Positions 12,237 through 23,122 of a stretch of DNA of 64,000 nucleotides are shown here, piece after piece. The notes beneath the pieces are model-generated. The model was not told the origin of the DNA. It was given only the letters and a program-made list of their open reading frames with translations, and ran no database searches. Numbering within the stretch: position 1 is the first letter of the stretch; each line of letters begins with the position of its first letter. Origin of the DNA: Malachius bipustulatus (Eukaryota > Arthropoda > Insecta > Coleoptera > Melyridae); the NCBI GenBank assembly GCA_910589415.1, contig OU342630.1, forward strand, positions 4,650,001 to 4,714,000. The letters are read 5' to 3'. The translations under genes were made by a program, and so were the position numbers.

Positions 12237-13344
12237 TGGTAAACCCACGTGACCGAAACAATAGAATTCCCCAAGAAGCCGGAGTTCGTCACATTTGAGC
12301 TATCAGTTAGAATAAACAAACTTGTCTCTTCCCTTGCCCTTTTGTTCACTGTATTGCTGGATAAAGAAATCGAAAATAATGCACCAATTAAATCCAAATT
12401 TTAGAATTATTGTCAACTAAGTAATCAAATTTTAATAAAATTTACAAAAAATCCTAGCTTTATAAAGAAATCATGTATATTGATAAAAATAACAAATCCA
12501 TCTGCAAGTCGTGCAGCTCGGTAATAACACCGAGAGAACTTATGCGAGTTTCTCCAAGCAGGATCGCACATCATGTGCATGTCGCTCAGTTCTGCCCTTG
12601 TAAACCTGTCCATCTTGCTTTTTGTTTGTTTTTCCTGTCTGATGGCTCAAAATTAGGAAAACAGATCTCTAAAATATGAAATTGAGGTATTCTGAACAAT
12701 GCGATTCATTGTAACAATGTAATACTTAACAATAAAAATAAAATAAAAAATACCCAAGCAGCAGCTCTGTTTCTGTTGCCGTGATACCTACTATTATTGC
12801 CTTATATGTTATGATAATAATTATTATTAGGTATACAGAGGTTATTGTTGTGGCAATTGTAGAAAACTTTGCTGCAGTGTTTGCATCTCAGAACAAACAT
12901 CTAAAACTACAGTTTGAACCATTGTTTGCAGTTCAGTAACCATTAGCTTTTATTTTTATTATAATAATTAAATAACAATATGTCCTTTTTTAATTAATTC
13001 ATACAGACTCGACAAAATGGCGCTGGAGTGACAAGTGACCACTCGCTCTCTGCTAGCCGGCGTTTATGGAATTAGCCAAATTACCTAATTAAAACTTCGG
13101 CTCGCGCTTCCGTGTGGCAGATCTTTTCTGAGAACTCCCAGCAGAGAATGGAAATCTCTCCCGACCCGAAAATGTCACCTCCAACTCCAAGGCTGGGTGG
13201 TGAGAATCCTTCGCAACAATGGGACTGTAACACCGGCACAAAGAAATGCTCAGCTCTCTATACACGCAACAGCCCAAGATCAAGTTCTAGAAGATGCCAA
13301 TTCGAGTTCAGTTCACCGTAATGCTGGTACATGTTCTTATAATA
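12237..13344. other. unassigned, with leader remnant of the preceding element
   Basis: The first ~70 bp still match the minus-strand repeat at 18985-19030. The remainder has no convincing gene; short frames around 13090-13320 carry no domain I recognise. Confidence 0.4.
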
Positions 13345-13346
13345 TA

Positions 13347-13765
13347 CAGGGTTACTGGTAACTGGATACATTCCTTTGGTGATCTGATAAAACAAGAGGT
13401 AAGGAGTAAATTAACCCCAACATGCACTATACAAAACTCAATAGATTTTGAGATATTTCGATTTTCAACTTTTCTTAAAAAAATGGTTTCAAATGTCTTG
13501 AAATGTAATTTTCAAAAAATCTACTTTAACTTTTTGATTTTTATTTGCTGGGATACTTGTCCAATACTATGCTTCCTTCTGGAATAAAAAATATCCTGAG
13601 GTATTTCGATCGTGTGAAAATTTCAAAGAAAAACTTTCACAAACTATTTTTTTTAAATAAGATTTAAAAGTTTTTACAAGTTATTTTCGCAAAATTGTCA
13701 AGGCGTACAAATTGTTTTAAAAACTTCCCTAGTGTAGTAGCTATCTAACAAGGTACGTATTATAG
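13347..13765 (+). repeat. left long terminal inverted repeat of the mariner-like element
   Basis: It matches the reverse complement of 18393-18810 almost base for base up to AGTAGCTATCTA near 13745-13755, after which the arms diverge. Confidence 0.85.
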
Positions 13766-14167
13766 CTCTTAACAAATTTTTAATCTAGTCAAAAAAAAAA
13801 AAAACAGTAGAAATGAAGCATTCAACAAAATTAATTTTATTTCATACTAATACATTATAACTAGATAAACGCTTGGTTACCGTAACTATAAACATACTCA
13901 TAACTCCCTTGGGACTGTTATGAATCCATAACTCCCTCTAATTCTAATATTACTATTGGTTTAATTCTGGTAACCATTGGATGTTGCTTTTGTTATTGCA
14001 TTGTTGGTTGCATATTTGGATTTCATATGTCATTTTCTACAAACTTTTCAGTTGATATATTCATGGTAATCAATAATCATGGTTACTCAATTATTAAAAA
14101 CATTCGTTTAATTTTAAAAACCAACAGATCTCGTTTTTATATTTCATTTAGTATAAAATAAAATAGA

Positions 14168-14298
14168 TTATGTATCACGGGAGTTATTAGATGTTAATAA
14201 CCTCGGGCAACTTAACAATCCCTCGGGACTAACGTCCCTCAGGATTGCAATATGTTGCCCTCTGTAATTAACATCCTCATAACTCCCTTGATACATAA
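14168..14298. repeat. 131 bp imperfect palindrome
   Basis: The left arm starts TTATGTATCA and contains GGGAGTTATTAGATGTTAA; the right arm ends TGATACATAA with the complementary blocks in reverse order. The centre is around CGGGACTAACGTCC. It lies in the 5' untranslated part of the mariner-like element. It could be a tiny foldback insertion or a fixed part of the element. Confidence 0.65.
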
Positions 14299-14514
14299 AT
14301 AACTATAACTGCTACCCATTAATAATAGACCTTATAACTGGACCGCAGAAAAGTCAACAATTGATTATTCTGTGACTGGACTGTCTGAATCTGACAGTTA
14401 GTGACTTAAGTGTTTGGTTCGCTTTTGAAGATTCTTTTATAATTAATTATTGTACTGTATTTCTTTAAATTAGTTGTTGAAGAGTTTCGTATTTGTTATT
14501 GTTATCGAAAGGAC

Positions 14515-15108
14515 ATGGCCGCTTACAGCAATGCAGAATATGCTGACATTTTATTTGTCTACGGATATTGCGATGGTAATGCTGCTGAAGCTCGTCGGGA
14601 ATATGAACGTCGCTTTCCTAATCGTCGCATACCAAATGTTCGTGTATTTAGCACGACATTTCGAAATATCGCTGAAAATGGTTCAGTGAAACGTAGACGA
14701 GATGACGGCGGTGATCCTCCAGTATACCAATCGGATAATGAGGAAGAAATATTGATGCATTTTGAAGATAATCCAAGCACTTCAACTACTAAAGTAGCGA
14801 GGCAAACTGGTACGTCACATTGGAAAGTATGGTCCACGATACGCGAAGTTGGATGCCATCCTTACCATTATACTCCTGTCCAGGGCTTAGATGAAGGCGA
14901 TCCTGGAAGGAGAGTTGAATTCTGCCGCCTCATGTTAAATTCAGATGCACAAGATGCACATTTCTTAACAGACATTTTATGGACGGACGAATCAAATTTT
15001 AGTCGCGAGGACATAACAAATTTTCATAACCTACACTATTGTGCAGAAGAAAACCCACACCTAATAAGGGAAACTAGTTTTTCAAAGGAAGTTTTCTGAA
15101 AATGTTTG
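14515..15108 (+). pseudogene. mariner-like transposase, N-terminal piece
   Basis: The ATG at 14515 opens 194 codons. The first ~60 residues look like the helix-turn-helix (DUF4817-like) N-terminus of a common insect mariner-like transposase family, followed by a second DNA-binding region. A WTDESNF motif near residue 158 would supply the first catalytic Asp. The frame then ends at a premature stop, because one extra base in the T run near 15080 shifts it. Just downstream, at 15109, the hAT element interrupts the gene. The C-terminal piece resumes at 17794. The product is therefore broken twice, by a frameshift and by an insertion. Confidence 0.75.
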
Positions 15109-15308
15109 GATGAGAGCAGAGCTGTCCAGTATTTGAAATAAAAGTAATTGGAAAGGTATTTGAAATACTTTCTGTATTTGAAATACTTTATTTCAAATCC
15201 TTTTGATTATCGGTATTTAGTATTTGATATTTAAAATCTTTTGGTTGAGTATTTGGATTTGGTATTTGGTTTTCAGAAATTCTGGTATTTCAATTACTTT
15301 GCTTGGTA

Positions 15309-16277
15309 TAGGGTTTTCCAACAAGAGGTGTTATTTTGGTATTCAAAGAAAAAGGCCATTTTTTGAGAAAAATGATCGGATGTCTATTTCATAATAAAGA
15401 GGAAGGTATGCGGTTAATAATGAAAAACAACATCAGCCAAATGGCCACCAAAACCACGCTTACAGGACCATATCCTTTTCATGAAATTTTCCATAACCAA
15501 ATCGCAAAGTGGCTGCCCAATGTCCTCGATAGCCTCACGAATTCCATCTTTGAGGTCTTGAATCGACGCTGGGCTGTTGACGTACACCTTATCTTTCACG
15601 TAGCCCCAAAGGAAGACGTTGCAAGGTGTTAAATCACAAGATCTCGGAGGCCAATTGTGATCACCTCTTCCAGAGATAACACGGTCCGGAAACTTTTCCC
15701 GTAAAAGAGCAATGGTTTCGTTGCTCGTGTGGCACGTAGCGCCGTCTTGTTGTAAGTAAACGTTGTCCAGATCAATACCATCCAACTCCGACCATAAAAA
15801 ATCATTAATCATCTCTCGATAGCGCAATCCATTCATCGTAACTGTTGACCCAACCTCATTTTCGAAAAAGTAAGGTCCAATGACCCCGCCGGACCATAAA
15901 CCGCACCAAACAGTCACACGTTGAGGATGGAGAGGCTTCTCAACAATAACTCTTGGGTTTTCTGAGCCCCAGATACGGCAATTTTGTTTTTTGACGTAGC
16001 CACCGAGGTGGAAATGGGCCTCATCAGTCAAAATGATTTTTGACCCAAAAATGCTTTAGTTTTGCGAACTAAATGAAAATGCTTTAGTGACTGCAAGATT
16101 TTCACCATTTTTGTAGTAAATTTTAATAATTTCAATGCGTTGTTGAAGTGTGTATCGTTCCATTTTTAGTAATGGCGTAGTTTCTACTTGTCAAATGTCA
16201 AAGAATAAAAGCTTCAAAAGTGACAGCTACCAAAATACCGGGTGATTCAAAATAACACCTCTTGTTGGAAAACCCTT
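15309..16277 (-). mobile_element. internally deleted mariner-like element nested in the hAT element
   Basis: Inverted repeats of about 28 bp (GGGTTTTCCAACAAGAGGTG at the left, its complement at 16249-16275) are flanked by TA at 15307-15308 and 16278-16279. The element is only 969 bp and holds a shortened transposase on the minus strand. Confidence 0.85.
15414..16163 (-). pseudogene. mariner-like transposase, internally deleted
   Basis: Reading the minus strand, an ATG at 16163-16161 opens about 34 residues of a mariner N-terminus (MERYTLQQ start) and then hits a stop. The frame resumes at 16031 for 205 codons. That part contains the catalytic core: TDEAHF, then QQDGATCHT, then PPRSCDLTP, each with its Asp, and a C-terminal GYVKDKVY-type segment. 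The linker and most of the DNA-binding region are missing. The copy is therefore not an active transposase, but its inverted repeats and TA duplication are intact, so it could have been moved by a related enzyme. It is a different family member from the split copy around it. Confidence 0.8.
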
Positions 16278-17793
16278 TATTTCAAATACACTCCGGTATT
16301 TCAAATACTTTCTCTGGTAATTCAAATACTCTCCGGTATTTCAAATACCCTCCGGTCATTCAAATAATTTATAAGTATTATAAGTATTTCAAGAATGAGT
16401 ACTTTAATTATTCAAAATAGGTACCTAACTCTAACGTATCGATCTAATTCTTTTCTTACATATTTATTAGATTTATCAATCTACAAAGTAAGGGTTGAAC
16501 ACATAAGTGGCGCATAAACTTTTCAGCATGTTGTTCGGGGGTCATCAGAAAAACGCAGAAAAATTGTAGATAAAATTTCTCTTGTAAATTGACTGAGATA
16601 TGAAGAGGTAAAGTTGAGAACTCAACATCTTTAATATTAGAAATTTTGAAACCTTTGTTTTCTTATAATAGAGAATACGCTCTGCTGTTTCAAATGTAAG
16701 TGAAAAAATTAACGTTGTAAGAATACCGCATAAAAAGTCGTTTTCCGATATTGTCACTTGTCAGTTGTTTTCGAGATAAATTGCTTTGATAATGTAAAAT
16801 TGCGATCTTCATTTGTTATGAAGTCATATACATAATATAATATACTACACATACTACTACTGCATATTATACTACTCAATTCAAATTGCAATTGTGTTGA
16901 CCTTTCCTATTTATTTTTCACTGACAACATATAAATCAATCTTAACAAATTATCTGTAATAATATCACAAGAGAGTGAAAAAGGGAAAATAATTCCACAG
17001 ATTTTCGGAAAGGTGTTGCCAGGCAATAGACACGAGAGCAAATAGGGCTCGAGTGGCTGTTTTCGAATGGCAACAGCTTTGAGAAAGTGTGAAATTATTT
17101 TTTTATTTATTGAACTCTCATGTGGTATTCGATTGATTATTTTTTTCCATGGACTGACGATGAACTGAACTGTTTCTCATTCATTTTTACAGTATTTATT
17201 TATTATTGTCTTGCAAATTGATGACAGAAGTCAAATTGAAAAATAATATTACTATTCAGTAAAAGCAAATGACCTACCTCAAATTATTCTCGTGGCAATA
17301 ATGTAAATAGAAAATTCCCACTATAATAATGTTACGATTGGCTACAACCTGCAACGCTGCAAGAAACTCACCAAAATGATTAAAATGGAGTTTTCCTATT
17401 GGTTTATAGAAACAAAATAATCATTTATATTATATTTTTATCTAAAATCAAAGAGGGAGATAATATTTGTGAATACCGATGTGTCAAATTCAAATGAACA
17501 GTCCATACAAAACATTTGAAATAACTTAAAATTACGTTTTGGGTATTTGAAGTACAATCTGCGGTATTTCAAATACTTATAAAGGATTTGAAATACTTTT
17601 AAAGGATTTGAAATACTATAAAATATTTGAAATAATTTATTTGCTGTAAATTTCAATTACTTCTGTTGAGTATTTGGTATTTTAAATCTTTTTTATTAAG
17701 CGGAGTATTTTGTATTTCACATTGCAAATACTTTATACGGTATTTTGTATTTGATATTTGAAATACTTTCAATGGGTATTTGTAGCAGCTCTG

Positions 17794-18277
17794 GATGAGA
17801 GTAATTGGCCACTATTTAATCGGACCATGCTTTTTTCCCGGTAATTTAAACGGAGAAATCTATGAATATTTTCTAGAGAATGACTTGCAGAGGCTTCTAG
17901 AAGATGTTCCTTTAGCTGTTAGAGAGCGAATGATATTTCAGCACGACGGTTGTCCAGCCCATTTTAGGCTGATAGTACAGGACTTACTGAATCAACGTTT
18001 TCCTAACCGTTGGATTGGAAGAGGAGGCCCAATACTTTGGCCAGCGCGAAGTCCAGATTTAACTCCTATGGATTTCAACATATGGGGTCATATGAAAGAT
18101 TTGGTCTATGCAACCCCAGTGAATACGAGAGAAGATCTTAGACAAAGAATAGTCGACGCTGCCGAATACATACGGAATAACCTGACTACCAGACTGACAA
18201 AGACAGAAATAAGAAGACGGTTTCGTGCGTGTAACGAAATCGGGGCTCCCATTTTGAACAAGACTTGTAAAAATTAG
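17794..18277 (+). pseudogene. mariner-like transposase, C-terminal piece
   Basis: This resumes the transposase interrupted at 15109. It carries the second catalytic Asp in QHDGCPAHF and the third in WPARSPDLTP, with 36 residues between them, followed by a WGHMKDLVY segment and a basic C-terminus. It stops at 18275-18277, about 115 bp before the right inverted repeat. The frame is open here; the lesions lie in the N-terminal piece and at the junction. The D-D-D core places it in the IS630/Tc1/mariner superfamily. A fragment of the same family is found at 24748-25005. Confidence 0.8.
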
Positions 18278-18392
18278 GTATTGATATACCACCTACCTAC
18301 TTATTGTTTATTTAAGGTACTTACGGTTTATTTGAGAATAACACCTTATTAAGTTCAACTTTTTTTTTTTACTACTAAGGGTTATTCTTGTA

Positions 18393-18810
18393 CAAGATTC
18401 GTACCTTTTTAGATAGCTACTACACTAAGAAAGTTTTTAAAACAATTTGTACGCCTTGACAATTTTGCGAAAATAACTTGTAAAAACTTTTAAATCTTAT
18501 TTAAAAAAAATAGTTTGTGAAAGTTTTTCTTTGAAATTTTCACACGATCGAAATACCTCAGGATATTTTTTATTCCAAAAGGAAGCATAGTATTGGACAA
18601 GTATCCCAGCAAATAAAAATCAAAAAGTTAAAGTAGATTTTTTGAATATTACATTTCAAGACATTTGAAACCATTTTTTTAAGAAAAGTTGAAAATCGAA
18701 ATATCTCAAAATCTATTGAGTTTTGTATAGTGCATGTTGGGGTTAATTTACTCCTTACCTCTTGTTTTATCAGATCACCAAAGGAATGTATCCAGTTACC
18801 AGTAACCCTG
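18393..18810 (-). repeat. right long terminal inverted repeat of the mariner-like element
   Basis: Reverse complement of 13347-13765 with few differences; it ends at the TA duplication 18811-18812. Confidence 0.85.
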
Positions 18811-18984
18811 TATAAACTACTCTAGTAACTGTGACTTAGTATCATGACATAAAACGTTATTAAATTGCGGGACATTAAAATCTCCAAAGAGAAACATTAT
18901 TTGATTGTTAACATTAACTTTCTCAAAAGTAACTTGAAAATTTTTATACTCACATACAAATATATTGGGATGAACATAAACAAC

Positions 18985-19210
18985 TGTGACGACAACCCCG
19001 GATATCCGGGAAACTGGCCAGAATCGGACGGATTGCTCGGGCGCCAGATTTTTATAAAGGATTTACTCCCTTGGGGAAATGACTCACTAATTTGTTTTCC
19101 CACTGACCTGGGTTATCGCACAATTGATACGTTAGTCGTATCCTTGTCCAGGGCAACTCAATGGAGAAGACGAAGACTGCCAGAGGTCAGACGAGGTTAT
19201 CGCCAAAACT
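18985..19210 (-). repeat. diverged minus-strand copy of the LTR end and primer site at 12040-12300
   Basis: Read on the minus strand, this repeats the order seen at 12075-12290: a TCTTCTCCATTG block, a GGACAAGGATACGA block, then CTGGCGCCCGAGCAA (here 19031-19047) and a short leader. Identity is moderate. It shows that the family is dispersed; no intact copy is in the window. Confidence 0.55.
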
Positions 19211-21100
19211 AGACGGACGCAGAGGGGCGGTCTTTAGGCGCTCCTTGCGGCTTACGTGGCACTCCCGTTGAGTCAAGTTGTCTAGTGAGTAGTTTGGGGG
19301 TCACGGTCGGTGGAGATAGTAATTGAAGGGCAGGACGTGAGTTCAAATTAAATTTTATTACAAAGAAAAACAATTTACACTTGATGAAAATAAAAGAAGG
19401 TGTCTCGAAATTTAGATAAATTAATACAAATAGCTATGAAGACGACAGCGGTCGTGTAACTATGAGTGCAAAGCAAAGCGGCGGACAGCGAAACGCGATC
19501 GACGGGGTGATACCAAATGTCGGACTTAGTGATTCTTATTGATCCCTGGTAGGTACGTGCGCGCCTAATGTGTACCAGAATGGAAAACCGGGTAGGTGCG
19601 GTGAGGCCGCGGTGGAGGTGATTTGTTGTAGGAGCGGAGGAGAGGATCGGCGTGCTGCTTTTAACGAGCACCAGGCCACGCCACCACCGCAAGATTACCC
19701 CCTGCCTACGCCGGGTCAGCAATCTTACGACAACGACGAGACCTTTGTTACTCCAGCGGAAGACGGGTACCGATGGGCTGTTAACTAGTACCAGGCCACG
19801 CCGCCACCGCGAGATTACCCCCTGTCTACGCCGAGTCAGCAATCTCACGACACGAACGGGGCCCTTGTTACTACAGCGAGGGTTAGGAGCGGGTGCGGCG
19901 AAAAGGAATGATTCAGAAGGGTTGATCGGAGTGGCCGTGACACAACCAAATACGAGAGTGAAAATCTTACGACGGGTATGAATATATCACCTACCTTAAT
20001 ACGGAAGCGAAGGGTTGATCAGCTCGGAATGCAGAACGGATCTAATTCGGAACTTGGCACTTTCTATTGTTCAAATACCGGTATTTCGGGGACACTAGCT
20101 CGCGGAACTATTCACTGCTGAAAATCTAGCACTACTACTCGCAAGTCTATACTCGGTACTGCCCTAAATAACACCGGATCGGAAGTCTATACTAGGTACT
20201 ACCTACTCGTAATAACGCCGGATCGGAAGTGATTTTCAGTCACAAATGTCGATCGTTTTATACGGTTGTCGTATATCCTAAACTAATTATCTGCCGTTTT
20301 TCAGGCAGGCCACGGAGCATAAAAAAGGTTTATTTCGTTTTTGTCCCCGGTGATAGTACTGGTATCAGCGGTGACTTCCGAAATTGTAGTCAACTGCCTC
20401 AATTCAGCTCGCTTAAAATTCGGTCTGTTCATAAAAAACTGATAAATGACTTGAGAAATTAATAATTATAATGGTTATATTATTGGCGAAATGCATAAAT
20501 CGATCCAGATGATTTTTAGAATAAATAAAAACTATCATTGGAGGCAGCTGACTAACAAAAATGAAGTCGAAAATTCACGACTTCATTACACAACGTATAC
20601 ATTTACTGGCAACGTCAACAACATCAACTTACAGCCTACAATGTCAATCAATGGGCAGCACGAGAACACATCATCCATCGGCAGTCGATGATGCAAAAAA
20701 TTGTTTGACATCGCCAAAAGACCACCACCACTTCTATCGAATTCACTCAGGGTTGGATCTTTATCACTTTTGCACACAGAATACAAGATTGGTAAGTATT
20801 CTTCACTGAAATGCCCTGGTGTCAGCCTGACTCTCCGAGAGCTCTATAAGTCCATAATTATTTGCACTTGCGAACGAGTATACATCCTTTGATTTACTTC
20901 TATCATTCTATCATACAATACTTCTAACATTCTCATATAAACATGTAACGCTGAATCTGTTGAACTGAGTTAGTGTTCCTATACAATTTTGAGAACTCCA
21001 CAAATAAAGAATAAAGTAGAGTCTCACGATGACAGCCAACCAAGACGGACGTGCTTTTTTCTGTTACTGTAAGCTTAATAAATAATAAAAGCTTCTAGCT
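19211..21100. other. unassigned region with short tandem duplications
   Basis: A segment of about 100 bp beginning CCAGGCCACGCC occurs at 19671 and again at 19791 (120 bp period). CCGGATCGGAAGT occurs twice around 20170-20230. The reading frames across this GC-rich part are repeats in several frames and carry no domain I recognise. Confidence 0.4.
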
Positions 21101-21101
21101 T

Positions 21102-21218
21102 TTATTTGATATTTTTCTGCTCTTCCTGACCGTATTCGAGCTTCTTCATCATATTTTCCTGCTCTTCCTGGCTGTTTTTGAGTAATAACATAATTTCATC
21201 TAACATTTCCTTGGACAT
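21102..21218 (-). CDS. 38-residue acidic coiled-coil ORF
   Basis: The minus-strand frame from the ATG at 21218-21216 encodes a short, charged, probably helical peptide starting MSKEMLDEIM, with two copies of a Q-E-E-Q motif. The preceding minus-strand sequence (21219-21430) resembles an untranslated leader. I do not recognise it with certainty; short helical N-termini of this kind open some retroelement ORFs. It may be the truncated start of one, or chance. Confidence 0.25.
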   Translation of the reverse strand: MSKEMLDEIMLLLKNSQEEQENMMKKLEYGQEEQKNIK

Positions 21219-21587
21219 TTTGTTAATACGAAATTAAAAGTCTTACAAAATTCTTTATTCTCCAACAAAACTATAACTTATAACAATAATCTCCAAATCT
21301 AAATAATCGGCTGTTTTTCTTATTTACACATACAACACTAACTATTTCACTTCACTTGTCACTTCAGTTACTTCAACTTTCAATTACAACTGGACTGCAC
21401 TCTCCAGCCACGGCGGTTCTTATATTAATAAACAAAGAGTGAATGCAGGTAGTATGAGTATAAAGTGCAATTACTAGCTTGTTACATGGGGTCGGAGTAT
21501 TCCTCCATCGCCCTAACATTTGTCATACTGGCAGTGCTTGAAACTCAATCGAGCCTTCATCAAAACAACAACAGAGTCACCAGAGTA

Positions 21588-21647
21588 CCAGATCTCGCAC
21601 AGACGCGTGTTTCGCCCGATTGGGGCTCATCAGTGTGCTGCATCTGG
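21588..21647 (-). ncRNA. hammerhead ribozyme motif 1 (type I)
   Basis: On the minus strand the order is a stem I strand (CCAGAT, bulge, GCACA), CTGATGA, stem II (GCCC-loop-GGGC), GAAA, a short stem III ending in GTC, then the other stem I strand (TGTGC, bulge, ATCTGG). All conserved core bases are present, and stem I pairs on both sides of opposed 3 nt internal loops, which are the usual place for tertiary contacts. Cleavage would follow the GTC. Such ribozymes are known in Penelope-like elements, SINE-like repeats and satellites of animals. Self-cleavage is predicted, not shown. Confidence 0.8.
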
Positions 21648-21649
21648 AG

Positions 21650-22132
21650 TATCCAGAGGATGTTATTGAATTTCTGAAAGCCCCCTAGGTCTTAAGCAAA
21701 TCAGTTACACGGTTCTCCTTGTAGTTTAAGCAGAGCGACATCTAGCGATCAGTCTGAAGAACTAATCGTGAGTTCACCTCAAGATTTATCGTAGTTTCAG
21801 ACACCACAATGCTAAGTATCCAGGATGATTGACAATCATGAAAAAGAGAGAAAAGGCAAGTATACTCAACGATCAATAAATAAAGAGTGAATTGTAGCGT
21901 GCGCTTTTCCGCATCTGTTTCGAATGAATTTTCGAATAGAAAAGGCGAAAGAAAATAGACCTGTTGGGAATGTTACACTCCGCTGGTTTTATACTTTGAG
22001 TCATTGTAGAGAGGTCGAATGATGAGTGTCAGTTTCCAGTCTGCCACTTGCCAGTCGGTGAAGTGACAGAACGATGTAACGGATAACTGAGTGTGCGCTA
22101 ATCTATCGATTGAGTAGTGGAAGGTCGGAATC
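21650..22132. other. unassigned spacer downstream of ribozyme 1
   Basis: No gene seen. It may include the rest of the ribozyme-bearing repeat, whose boundaries I could not define. Confidence 0.35.
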
Positions 22133-22395
22133 TAAAGGTATGTTTCCACCAAAGGAACATTGAAGAACTTTTATGTAGCCACAAGTTTCGTCTTGTTTCT
22201 ATAAAGAAGAAACTTTCAGGAACATACATAAACTTATCGTTTCCACTGAAGCAACTAAGTCGCCGGAAGTCGCTTGTTGTTTGTGGCAACAGCAACTTAA
22301 AGCAACACCGTGTTTCCACTGAACCCAGTGTTTTAATTGACGTGGAAGTGTAAATTAAAACGTTTACTGTGTTTATAATTATTTTAGAGTAGAAT

Positions 22396-22614
22396 ATGGA
22401 GAGAAAAAATGAAATTGCATTAGCGGCGGCGGCATACATTGTATTATCTACCAAAAAGCGGCGGAAAAGAAAACATAAATGCTGGGTAAAACCGAGTCTG
22501 CAAGAAAAAGATGACTTTGGTGTAGCACAGTTGCTTAGCGTCCTCAAGAAAGACGATTTATGCTCGGGAAGAATAATCAATGATAGTGTTCAAAATTTCA
22601 AAAAAAAAATTTAA
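22396..22614 (+). pseudogene. Harbinger transposase N-terminal fragment
   Basis: Seventy-two codons from the ATG at 22396. After a basic KKRRKRKHK segment comes W-V-K-P-S-L-Q, a D-D-F-G-x-A-Q-L-L segment and an L-K-K-D-D segment. This layout is typical of the N-terminus of insect PIF/Harbinger nucleases (a basic, Trp-containing leader before the helical domain). The DDE catalytic domain is absent: the frame runs into an A-rich stretch and stops at 22612-22614, overlapping the end of the convergent MADF fragment. It cannot encode an active enzyme. Confidence 0.55.
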
Positions 22615-22855
22615 TTTTCCTCTTAACTTCTGCTACATTTTTTCCTGTTTTTTCTGCCAGTGTGACCCACGCATCATGTTTTGTGTTCCTGAATTTATAT
22701 TTTATGTTCTTTGCATTCCACAAACACTCATGCAACTTGTAATTATCGATTAATTCAACAACTAATTCGTTTGACCACGCAGTAGACGGCGGCATTCTTT
22801 TTACAATTCCAAAGTTCAAGGCAGTCATCAAGACACTAGGCGCAGCACGTGTCAT
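22598..22855 (-). pseudogene. MADF-type protein fragment of a Harbinger element
   Basis: Eighty-five codons on the minus strand. Residues about 25-82 fit a MADF (Myb/SANT-like) DNA-binding domain: W-S-N-E-L, then L-I-D-N-Y, then L-W-N, then a lysine-rich spacer and W-x-x-L-A-E-K-T-G, ending in a V-K-R-K-I-K-type helix. Harbinger elements commonly encode such a second protein, which helps transposase enter the nucleus and bind DNA. The rest of the protein is missing, because the frame stops in the A-run where the transposase fragment also ends. This junction is the probable deletion point. Confidence 0.6.
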
Positions 22856-23122
22856 AAAGTTTACTAAAAAAAAATTCTAAATAATGTTCCTTGTTCGTTT
22901 CCACCGAGACGGCGACAAGCAGCAACTTGTTTCTGTTTCCCTATGTTGCTGATTTTCCTTTGAAGTACACCGCTCGAAATGGAAACCGGCGACAAGAAGG
23001 AACAATCTGAAATTGGAACAGAAACCGAGTGGAACATTCAGAAACTTTGTGGAACATTTTCGAAAAAAGGAAACAGAAACATAATAGTTCCTCAATGTTC
23101 CTTTGGTGGAAGTATACCTTAA

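Larger units (their letters stand above)
15117..17793. mobile_element. non-autonomous hAT element, itself interrupted
   Basis: The ends are CAGAGCTG and CAGCTCTG, flanked by a perfect 8 bp duplication GATGAGAG (15109-15116 and 17794-17801). The CAG-type ends and 8 bp duplication are the hAT signature. Subterminal zones (15125-15310, 16280-16390, 17510-17780) are packed with TATTTGAAATAC-like motifs in both orientations, as expected for transposase binding sites. No hAT transposase frame is visible. About 1.7 kb remains after removing the nested mariner. Confidence 0.85.
13347..18810 (+). mobile_element. mariner-like transposon with ~420 bp inverted repeats, split by nested insertions
   Basis: The element starts CAGGGTTACTGG and ends CCAGTAACCCTG, with TA at 13345-13346 and 18811-18812 as the target duplication. 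The inverted repeats run about 13347-13765 and 18393-18810 and remain very similar. Between them lies a transposase gene in two pieces (14515-15108 and 17794-18277), separated by a hAT insertion. Without the insertion and its duplication the element would be about 2.78 kb, a plausible full length for a Tc1/mariner-superfamily element with long inverted repeats. Confidence 0.85.
22136..23119. mobile_element. PIF/Harbinger transposon remnant, 984 bp
   Basis: Inverted ends AGGTATGTTTCCACC and GGTGGAAGTATACCT, continuing through AAAGGAACATTGA, are flanked by a 3 bp duplication TAA (22133-22135 and 23120-23122). A TWA duplication is the PIF/Harbinger signature. Fragments of both Harbinger proteins, the transposase N-terminus and a MADF-type protein, lie inside in convergent orientation, so this is an internally deleted autonomous element. 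Confidence 0.85.

Noticed and set aside
14559..14837. Minus-strand frame opposite the mariner-like transposase
   Set aside because: It is a shadow of the plus-strand transposase, which has clear domain content.
18865..19212. 115-codon plus-strand frame as a gene
   Set aside because: Most of it lies over the minus-strand LTR/primer-site repeat and shows no domain.
19375..19848. 157-codon minus-strand frame with Arg-rich repeats
   Set aside because: The frame comes from a 120 bp tandem duplication that is open in several frames; no domain and no start context.
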